This document shows positions 10,258-19,369 of a stretch of 64,000 nt of DNA, one piece after another. This DNA is from Lampris incognitus (Eukaryota > Chordata > Actinopteri > Lampriformes > Lampridae). The stretch covers positions 95,701,320 through 95,765,319 of the forward strand of contig NC_079213.1 in the NCBI RefSeq assembly GCF_029633865.1. The letters run 5' to 3'. The notes under the pieces are model-generated. The model saw nothing but the letters and a program-made list of their open reading frames with translations, did no database searches and was not told where the DNA came from. The number at the start of each line of letters is the position of its first letter. Position 1 is the first letter of the stretch. The translations under genes were made by a program, and so were the position numbers.

Positions 10258-12175
10258 TCACTTTATCAGAGAAAACCAGAGAGAAAACCAGAATGAGGTG
10301 GTGGAGGCTCAGCCCATGTCACTGCCACAGCTGCTAAAAGGTCACTGGAGCAACTGCAAGCAACAGTTCCTGATCTTTCACTCAAAAGAAGAAGAACAGA
10401 GAGTCAAAAGACTCCAAGGAAAATAACGCTTGACACGCAACCCGAGAGCTAATTGTAAAAGAGACCACAGCGCTCTTAGCAGGTGGAGCCCAGCGTACTG
10501 ATGCATGTCACATAACAACCAATGTACAAACAGTAAAAGGAGGTAAGACATGGACAACAATGGTGGCGAAACTGGAGAGTACTATAATGTGTTAGGGTTA
10601 ACCCTAACCCTAACTGCCAGGAAAGATCATAAATCTCCCCATCTACATATCTTCAAAATGTTTTTTTGATTGTCTCTGTGAATGTAATGGATGGTTTGAA
10701 CCACCAGGAGTGTCTCTAATTATGCCTTGGACTTACGTAGTCACTTGGAGCGTCTTAACGTCATGGACTTTTTCAGTTATTACAGATTTGCTTATCCCGA
10801 CAGTTGCAGTCCCAACACTAACAAGCTGATTAACATTAAACCAAACATTCATTTTCTTCAGGGCCTCCAACTGGAAATTCACATAAATAAAAGTATTTTC
10901 ATACACCAGTGACAAGCAATGCAAGGCCACCTGAGGAGCTTTTTCACTGAGCTGCTTGAGCTATTTCTGTTGCCAAGAAGTTTGAGCTGCTTAAAAATAA
11001 TACCCACTTGAATCAGACATTTTATACATTGTTAGCTATGTTTGCATTTACTGTACACACCGACTCTACTTGAGATACTGTCATGTAGACCTTAACAGTT
11101 TGGATACGGGTGATTTCCAAAATCTTATCTGGTTTCTAACTGGTCAGAAGTGTTTGATTAGCTAGTGCCAAATGTCTGGGTGGGTGTACACATCCTGTTT
11201 ATCCAGGTTCCGGGGTTTATTTTAACCATGACCCCTGTGCCATTTCCCCCAGGGTTCATGAGGTTAGGCTCCGAGGGCAGTTCATCAATGATAGGGACAG
11301 CTGAAGTGTGTGTGTGGGGGGGTGAGGGGATATGTCAGTGTGTGCTTGTGTGCACGCACATGTGTATTTTAGTTTGGAAATGTTCAACACTGGCCTGTTC
11401 AGGGCATCACAAAGTAATCGTGTGTGTGTGTGTGTGTGTGTGTGTGCAGGGGGAGGGAACAGTCTGAAAAGATATCAAAGGTCCTCTTCACAGCCTCACA
11501 GCTGCATAAATATCCATCAGGTAACAGAACGCCATTCTTCTCTTCAAACTGTGCAGGGAACAAACAAAAATAGACAAAAGACAACAAGGTCCCCGCTGAC
11601 CATGCAAACAGCCCTGGGTCTTACAGATGAGGAGTTTGTCCAAGCTCAGATGTTTATGTCCTGACCTCAAGAAACAGACCTCTTTGGTGCATTCCCTCCA
11701 TTACTCGGCAGCGCAGATGGGGCTGTCATTGGAGAAAAGAGGTTGTTGGTCACCTTATGTAACACGATGTTAAGTAGTTGTTGTATAATACCTAGGAGAA
11801 GAGTCCGAGGTTGGTACAAACAACTGAGGCCGGCATACACAGCAGGACAGTGCCTCAGTAAAGGAAAAGTCAATCTTCACCAAGCTTGCAGCACCATGGA
11901 GAAATGCAGCTTCTGTAAAAGCCTAGAAATGAGAATGTAGGGTAGCAGAATGCAAATGGCGAAAATCAGGCCTTCCCATCCACTATGACATTTATAAGGA
12001 AAACCTGCATGAACGTAACCTTTTTTTTAAATAATGCAAGACAATCCTACTTCTCTGATATGATTTTAAAAAAAACTCTAACAATGCTTGTGTTCTATTT
12101 TTAGTTTTTCATAGTCTGACTAGTCTTTCAGTGTCAACTCCCGCTGAACATTTATTGGCCTGTAAATCATCATAA
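10256..12175. other. Intergenic, no gene seen
   Basis: No recognisable coding block. It holds an 18 bp TTAGGG/CCCTAA palindrome at 10591-10608 and a (GT)n run at 11419-11446. Confidence 0.5.
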
Positions 12176-12177
12176 TC

Positions 12178-12557
12178 AGCAGTCACTGAGGGTCGAGTAT
12201 GACTGTCCTCCTTCTAGGTCCTTGTGGGTGTCCTTGCGGGGGGACGCCTGCATGTGACAGCTTTTTATGTGGAGAGGCTGATGCGCCTGTAGCCATCACA
12301 CGGTCTTTGGCAGGGGGTGGCCAGAGTCCAATGGCATGGAGAACCAAGACAATTGGGGACCACCCTCTATTGCAGCCTTCATCTGCCTTCACTGGCATTG
12401 TCTTCCGCTAGTTCCGCTGTTGAGGTCTTTGTTGGATCGCACTTCGTCTGGAATTTCCCCTTTGACCTATCTGTCTTGGATGACCCTACAAGGAGCCAAG
12501 CTCCAGAAGGCATAGCTCTTGGATCATTGGTACATGCAAGCTTCGCCACCACAACAA
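12178..12557 (-). mobile_element. Internally deleted RTE derivative (5' leader joined to 3' end)
   Basis: 12180-12240 matches the 3' end of the RTE LINE near 85-140 (GACTGTCCTCCTTCTA, CCTTGTGGGT). 12255-12557 matches the LINE 5' leader at 3945-4246 (GACAGCTTTTTA, GTGGAGAGGCTGAT, TGCAGCCTTCAT, TTGAGGTCTTTGTTGGAT). Endonuclease and RT are absent. It is a short non-autonomous derivative of the LINE, like the 5'+3' RTE-derived SINEs known in other vertebrates. Confidence 0.8.
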
Positions 12558-12574
12558 GGTGGCGAGGCCTGTAT

Positions 12575-13491
12575 ATGCAATGAGTTCACTGAGTTTTTCA
12601 GAGATAAAATTAACAATTAGAAGTTCTATAAATCATCTGGCATAAAATGTATTACCTTTTTATCCAGGTAAAATGACTTCAATAATAATGTCTGAATTCA
12701 AGACCATTGATCATCATACCCTGAAGAAAATTGTCACGCAATTAAATCTATCTACCTACTGTCTTGATCCTTTGCCTACTGTGTTTATCAAAGAGTATTT
12801 CCATTATTTATTAAAAGACATGCTACGAATTGTTAACTATTCGATTTCATCTGGCCTCTTCTCACAGGGTCCAAAAACGGCAGTTATTAAACCCCTACTA
12901 AAGAAAACTCTAGATTCCTCTGTACTTAATAACTACAGACCAATTTCAAATCTACTATTTATAGGTAAGGTCAATGAGAAGGTTTTTTTTTTCAATCAGC
13001 AGCTTATTTGTTTCCTTAAGATTAATGATTTATTTGACATCTTCCAATCTGGATTTCAGCTCAACCACAGTACTGAGACAATGCCAATTAAGGTGGTTAA
13101 TGACATCCATCTTAACTTTGCCACTGTCAACATATCAGTTCTAGTTTTATTGGATTTAAGTGCTGCATTTGATACTGTTAACCATTCTATACCATTAGCT
13201 AGACTAGAAAACTGGGTCAAACTACCTAATATGGTCCTTCGCTGGTACAGGTCATACCTGCAAGACAGAGATTGCTTTGTCTCCATTGGCAGCTTTGTCT
13301 CCCAGAAGGTTAATGTGACATGTGGAGTTCCTCAAGGATCAATCCTTGGGTCTCTCTTATTCAATCTTTACATGCTACCATTAGGAAAGCATTTGCAGCA
13401 CAACAATATTGCCTACCATCATTATGCTGATGATACACACATTTATATTGCCCTCTCACCCTCTGATTATAGTCCAATTGATTCCCTATGT
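12575..13491 (+). pseudogene. L2/CR1-type LINE reverse transcriptase, 5' half (separated from its 3' half)
   Basis: The reading frame starts inside the RT region (FTEFFRDKI at about 12578), so the copy is 5'-truncated. It passes through NNYRPISNLLFIGKVNEK, DIFQSGFQLNHSTET, VLLDLSAAFDTVNHSIP, TCGVPQGSILGSLLFNLYML and the catalytic YHHYADDTHIYI. It is cut at SPIDSLC (13491) by hAT copy 1. A 316 aa open frame runs a further 130 bases into the hAT end and has no meaning there. The missing downstream part is at 19369-18675 on the opposite strand. Confidence 0.9.
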
Positions 13492-15870
13492 CAGCGGTCG
13501 GGAACCTATGGCTCGCGAGCCATATATGGGTCTTCCGGTGACGGCATATGGCTCCCAGACAATTTTGAGTTGAAAATTTTTTTAAAAAAAATCAGTTTGG
13601 AACTGATTTTAAAATACTTGTGATATTTCTTAATAATACTGTGTCATTTTAAAGTAAACAGAAATTAGTTTTGAAGATAAATTTCACGGGTCACGGTCGT
13701 GGGTCGGGTCGGGAACCAATGGCTCGCGAGCATGTCCGGGTCATTGTAAAGGCGAAGAAATCAATTTTATCAGATAGCCAACTAGTTTATCCGCTTCAAC
13801 CCTTGTAACGGAAAAGATGGCGAAAAGAAAAAAAGACGATGATTACCGTGCATTCCAGGCTGCGTGGACAGAGGAATTTGCATTTGTGGAGAGAGCAGGA
13901 TCTGCGGTATGTCTAATATGCAATGATAAAATGCATCGATGAAACGGTCAAATATAAAGCGGCACTTCGATACGCACCATGCTTCATTTGCATGGAAATA
14001 TCCAGCGGGGGACGGCAGGAAAAGGGCATGCGAGGAGCTACAGCGGAGAGTGCAGACGAGTCAGCAGCAACTACGTGTGTGGACCAAGCAAGGTGACGGG
14101 AATTCCGCTAGCTTTGCGGGTGCTTTGGCAATAGTAAGGAATGGAAAGTCATTCACAGATGGCGAGTATGCCAAAACACTCATGCTTGATGTGGCCAATG
14201 AACTGTTTGATGACTTCCCAAATAAAGACAAGATAATCAAACGAATAAAAGACATGCCCCTGTCAGCAAGAACTGTGCACGATCGTAGCATCATGATGGC
14301 AAATCAAGTCGAGGAAACAAATTAAGGACATAAACGCCGGGACATACTTTTCTCTCGCGTTAGATGAGTCAACAGACGTTAGCCATCTATCTCAGTGCAG
14401 TATAATTGCCAGGTATGCTGCAGGTGACACACTGCGTGAGGAAAGCTTGGCTGTTTTGCCAATGAAAGGGACAACAAGAGGAGAGGATTTATTCACGTCT
14501 TTCATGGAGTTTGCTAAAGAAAAAAAACTACCGATGGATAAACTTATTTCTGTCTGTACTGATGGTGCACCCTGTATGTTGGGGAAGAACAAAGGATTTG
14601 TAGCGCTTCTCCGTGAACATGAAAAGAGAGCCATCCTAAGTTTTCATTGCATCCTGCACCAGGAGGCGCTTTGCGCTCAGACGAGTGGATAGGGGCTTGG
14701 TGAGGTGATGTCGCTGGTCATTCGAGTGGTCAACTTTATTGTTGCCCGAGCTTTAAATGATCGCCAGTTTAAAGCTCTGTTAGAAGAAGTTGGGAATCAT
14801 TATCCCGGTCTGCTTTTACACAGCAACGTGCGTTGGTTGTCAAGGGGGAAGGTGCTCAGCCGTTTTGCAGCTTGCCTGAGTGAAATCCGGACTTTTCTTG
14901 AAATGAAAGGCGTCAAGCATCCTGAGCTAGACAACACTGACTGGCTCCTGCAGTTTCACTATCTCGTGGACATAACTGGCCATCTGAACCAGCTCAATGT
15001 GAAAATGCAAGGTATTGGAAATACAATCTCATCCCTTCAACAAGCAGTGTTTGCATTTGAAAGCAAGCTGGAAGTCTTTCTCAGGGACATTGAAACAGGT
15101 CGTCTTCTGCACTTTGAAAGACTGCAACAATTTAGAGATGCATGCTTAGCAAGTGACTCCACTCAACATCTGGATCTCCAGCAGCTAGCTGGCTTTACGT
15201 CCAATCTCCTGCAGTCAGGAGATTGGACGGAGATTGGAGAATTTCGTGCGTGCACTGGTCTTTTCAAGTTCATCACTCATCCACATGAGTGTGCAGTGGA
15301 CAAAATCGACCTGACATGCATCCCCGGGGTCTCTATCGGAGACTTTGAGCTGGAAGTTGCTGACCTGAAGGCATCAGACATGTGGATGAGTAAGTTCAAG
15401 TCACTTAATGGAGAGTTGGAAAGTCTTGCGCGACAGCGAGCAGAGCTGGCGAGGGAACACAAGCGGACAGAAATGAAAAATCTTCAACCTGAAGACCAGC
15501 TGATTCTTAAAACTTGGAACGAGCTTCCTGTGACATACCACACAATGCAGCGTGTGAGTATTGCCGTATTGACCATGTTTGGCTCTACATATGCTTGTGA
15601 GCAGTCATTCTCGCATATGAGGAACATTAAGACCAACCTACGCTCACGTTTAACTGATGGAAGCCTCAACGCCTGCATGAAGCTCAGCCTCACCACGTAT
15701 GAACCAGACTACAAGGCCATCAGCAAAACCATGCAGCACCAGAAGTCGCATTAAAAGTAAGACATATTTAATTTATTATACGTTAAAAATACTATATGGC
15801 TCTCGATGAAATATATTTAGAAATATTTGCCTTTTATGGCTCTCCCAGTCAAAGAGGTTCCTGACCCCTG
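13492..15870 (+). mobile_element. hAT transposon, copy 1 (chimeric after inversion)
   Basis: Begins CAGCGGTCGGGAACC and ends with the reverse complement of CAGGGGTCAGGAACC, imperfect terminal inverted repeats typical of hAT elements. Subterminal palindrome TGGCTCGCGAGCCA lies at about 13510-13523 with a related site near 13721. The left flank 13484-13491 is CCCTATGT and the right flank 15871-15878 is GACTAGGT: they do not match each other, but they match the flanks of copy 2 crosswise. Length 2379 bp. Confidence 0.93.
13817..15754 (+). pseudogene. hAT transposase, copy 1 (frameshifts and nonsense)
   Basis: An upstream ATG at 13817 opens about 41 codons with the first half of a BED-type zinc finger (AVCLICND). 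A frame slip just before 13939 puts the second half (IKRHFDTHH) in another frame. The frame from 13939 is broken by a 2 bp deletion near 14310 (stop at 14325) and by TAG at 14690-14692. The rest (14705-15754) is open and encodes the RNase H-like core end and the C-terminal hAT dimerisation block (STYACEQSFSHMRNIKTNLR). Otherwise it is nearly identical to copy 2. It belongs to the family annotated in vertebrates as GTF2IRD2/ZBED-like. Confidence 0.9.
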
Positions 15871-15994
15871 GACTAGGTGGTCACCAAAGTCTCTGGGCTC
15901 TTTTCTTTTTTTTTTTTGTTAACCTCGTCTGTAATTTCTGACACACACCAGACCCACAACTGTGGAACCCGATTTGCCTTGATTTGATGATTTG

Positions 15995-16184
15995 AAAGCC
16001 CTCAGGAAGCAGTTGGCGACCAAAGGGTGGCCGTTAAAGCGCCCCGGCCACCGGTGGTGTGACGAAGCGTCACCGTCACAGGCCCGGGACCGTCGCTCTG
16101 ACGGAGATTCGTCGCGACCAGAAATCTACTGAGCTGCTCATCCGCAAACTGCCTTACATCTGCCTGGTAAGAGAGATCGCCCAG
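15995..16184 (+). pseudogene. Histone H3 pseudogene fragment (about residues 14-76)
   Basis: KALRKQLATK is followed by a one-base insertion. After it the frame reads [20 protein letters not shown] and [19 protein letters not shown], then LVREIAQ: clear histone H3 from about Lys14 to Gln76. The codon for Lys27 is TAA, Lys36 is Thr and Tyr41 is His. It has no H3 N-terminus or C-terminal half, so it is a dead fragment. It lies inside the inverted segment, 125 bp from hAT copy 1. Confidence 0.85.
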
Positions 16185-16189
16185 GAAAA

Positions 16190-18520
16190 GAACGCCAAAA
16201 GAAACGGTATTTAGCAGAATTTACCTAAATTAGCAAATTTTAACTCTTTAAAAACCGTAACATCGTTATTATGACACGAGATGCCGCTCCATTCCCAGTG
16301 TCATGTCGTTAGCGTCATCGTTAGCGCTGGTAACAACTATTAAATGGTGCATATTAGCATTGTCAGTGTACGGGGACTTGATGATAACTTGATATGTTCG
16401 TTTATTGCATTTAGGATACACGTTTATACGATGGCAATGATGCCTTATAGTGGTGTTAAAACACCACCCGGTACGATACAGTAGCACTGGCTAGCCAATA
16501 CGTAACCCTTTCCGGTATCCATGGTAACGTTTGCATGCGTGATGCAACTTTCCATATTAAATCGGCTAACGAGTAACTATTTACCAAAGAAAAAAAAGAC
16601 AAGACTTTTTAAAGAATTTAATAATTTATTCAAACGTCTTTACTTTTACTTTTAGTTCTTTACTTCATCCTACGCCCTTTTTGAACATGGTCCAGTTATT
16701 GAGTCATTACAGAGAGTTTGCAAAATAAGTTTACTATTATTTCCACTTGTTCTTGTATTCCTGCCTGTTTATTTTATTTGTCATTTTAGCATGTTCAAAA
16801 TAAAATCAATCTAATCTGAAATCTGAAAACAAAGACGATAAGAATGTGTTTAATCTGCCCCTGAATTTGTCCAATATAAGGATTTATTTTTCTTCAATGT
16901 ACCATCATGCCATGTTTCTATTTGTCCCACTTTAAATAGAAATAAATCAAGATGAGACCAGATTTAAATTGTACTGTAACAGGAAATTTATTCCAGGGTC
17001 TGGTAGTAGTATGCTACCTAAGTTCAAATAATTAACTAATGGACTGGAACGTATCCTCCCTAAAAAAAAAAAAGTTAACCCTTTGCTTTAAGTAAACGCA
17101 CAAAAAATAATATAAAGTAAAATAAATGATCTTCTACTATAATTTGTAAGTTATCAATTATTAAGATTAATGCTTGTTCGTTTTAATAATTGTCTGTGTT
17201 TGTGTGTGAGACTAAGGGCATACTCACACTTGGCACGGTTGGCTTGTACCGTGCCCGAGCATGATTGTACCCCCTCTCCACTTAATAAAAGACTTACCTA
17301 GCCTCTTTGACAAACGCATACGCATCACGTCTTTAGCTGTAGTTCTCTGTAGTTTCCATTTTCTCGGCAGGCGTCACGTGAGCTGACTGGGCTCCACCAG
17401 CACTGGCTCAACGAAATGAATGGGTGATAACAATTACTTGAACCTACTAGTAGGTTTAGTCAGCCCTACTTGCCCATATACGTATTTGGGACAGATGTGT
17501 GATGATAACCTAACTCATATCCTATTCAATAAACTGATAACAGTCAAATCGGGTGCCCACTTGCACATTCAAGTTCAATTTAAGGTTCAAGTTTATTTAT
17601 GCACCGCAGCACAGAGCCCGACCCTCTCAATCCCGCTGGAATAATTAATCTGAGCCTGAACCGACATGATCGAGTTAAGCCTGACAGGGTTCGGTTTGAG
17701 AATTGCAAACTCTAGTGTTCAGTCATTTACATTTTCCCACATAACGAGATTCAAGAATGAGTTTCAACTTTTGCTGTGTATTTTGAGCACAAAATGAAAG
17801 AAAGCAAACAATCGGAGCCTGACGCTCCTAATTCACTCAGTTAATTTCCCTCATCAGATTATTTGTCTCTATCTGGCGTGACATGCATTTGCTGCATCCA
17901 TGCCATTGTAATAATGTGAAAATATTTACCCACTGGCTAGATTTTAAGTGCAACATATCAGGTCAGGGATCTGAAGGCTTTCAGATGGATCTGCATCATC
18001 AGAATAATAACGGTTATTTGCACAACACTTTTTAAAAACCTGCTGTGCTTCACAACAAAGTGGAATGGAAATAAAAGCAAAGAAGTGCGGTTGGGATATG
18101 TGATGATTTATTTTATTCCTTTAAGAGCACCTCAAATTTTGTATGACAACATAATTTGACAGTAATAACTTACAGATGTGGAATACGTCATACTAATTGA
18201 CGGCACATTAAAATGGGGCTCAAGTGAGCAAGGATGTCTCATTTTGTTAAATGTCTGTTGCTTCAACTCCTCTCTCCTCTCATTTCTGTATGTTTTTATT
18301 TCTGTGATTGTGACACGTGCCATGGGGACGGTTCGAGATGAAGGCAGACATGGTTTTAGGCGATTAACATAGGCTTTATTTACTAATGTTTTTCACTCGC
18401 GTGGGCCAGTGTGCTGCTCCGACGTGAGCCACGCCCCTCTCTCCGCTTGCAGCCAAGGCTAAACCACGCCCGTCCACCACATTGGTGTATGTGGTTATTT
18501 GCATAGAGAGCAGGGAAGTG
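16190..18520. other. Intergenic, no gene seen (inside the inverted segment)
   Basis: A+T-rich sequence with no convincing coding frame. No tandem repeat of note and no recognised element. Confidence 0.5.
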
Positions 18521-18524
18521 AGAT

Positions 18525-18660
18525 CTGATCACAAGTGGTCACTCGAGACGCATGTGGACATGCATTCTAGGACGCATTGCCAGGTGTGAACTGATGTACT
18601 TAGAGCTGTCCATTTGTGATTACCCAAGACACCAGGTCTAAACAGCCTCTAAGTGAGCAA
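18525..18660. repeat. MITE-like repeat related to 22386-22495
   Basis: Shares the order GAGCTGTCCA, then TGTGATTACCCAAGAC or TGTAATCGGATCACCCAAGAC, then CCAGGTGT/CCAGGTCT and AAGTAGCC/AAACAGCC with 22432-22495. Both also have CACCTG/GCCAGGTGTGAA ends resembling a short fish DNA-transposon family. No certain boundaries. Confidence 0.5.
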
Positions 18661-18674
18661 GTCAGTGTTCATAA

Positions 18675-19369
18675 GCCCTACAAAACAAGAAAGTTTTGAG
18701 CTTGGATTTAAAAGTTGCCACATTTTGGGTGTATCTAAGTATTTCTGGGAGGTTGTTCTAGGTGTAAGAAGCATAATGTCTGAATGACACTTCACCATGT
18801 GTTGTCTTAGGTCTATAAACAGTTAGTAGTCCTTTTCCAGATGACCTAAGGGTTCTTAATGGTTCATACAGAATAAGAACATCTAGGAAATATTTTGGCC
18901 CCAAGCCATTTAGGGTTTTATAGACTAATAAACGAATTTTAAATTCAACTCTCTGGCACAGTGGAAGCCAGTGAGAACTAGTGGGACATGGTCATATTTT
19001 TTAGTTTTTGTGAGTACCCTTGCAGCTGCATGTTGAACATGCTGTAGTTTTCAGAGAGTTTTTTTAGGAAGGCCGGTGTACAACCTGTACTATCCTACGA
19101 TAGATGAAAGCATGGATAAGCTTTTCCAGGTCTGTTCTGGATAGTAGGCCTCCAAGCTTTGCTATATTTTTAAAGTAGTAATATGTTGACTTTGTTAATG
19201 CAATAACACTCAAGTTTCTAGCCTTATTTGTTGTCTATAGTGATAGAGATTTTAGGTAGCCACTGACCTTAATTCCCTAATTTTTTGGAAATCAAAAACG
19301 ACTACCTCTGTTTTGTCCTTGTTTAGCTGGACATCCAGTCATTTTATCAGGGAACACGATGACATAGGG
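18675..19369 (-). pseudogene. L2/CR1-type LINE reverse transcriptase, 3' half (inverted)
   Basis: Read on the minus strand from 19369 it gives CHRV, NDWMSS, LNKDKTEVVVFDFQK, then SVIALTKSTYYYFKNIAKLG and GLLSRTDLEKLIHAFIYRRI, and later GEVSFRHYASYT and VATFKSKLKTFLF. This is the downstream part of the same RT type as 12575-13491. It begins exactly at the hAT flank CCCTATGT that ends the 5' half (SLC, then H). Small deletions and stops are present. Confidence 0.9.

Larger units (their letters stand above)
15871..19369. other. Inverted segment between the two hAT copies
   Basis: This 3.5 kb block begins with GACTAGGT and ends with ACATAGGG, the reverse complements of the outer flanks at the opposite ends. 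It holds the 3' half of the L2 LINE in minus orientation at its right end and a histone H3 fragment near its left end. Turning it round rebuilds a continuous L2 copy and gives each hAT copy a matched 8 bp duplication. Confidence 0.9.

Noticed and set aside
12673..13623. 316-codon plus-strand frame as a complete protein
   Set aside because: It is an L2 reverse transcriptase cut off at 13491; the last 44 codons are hAT end sequence.
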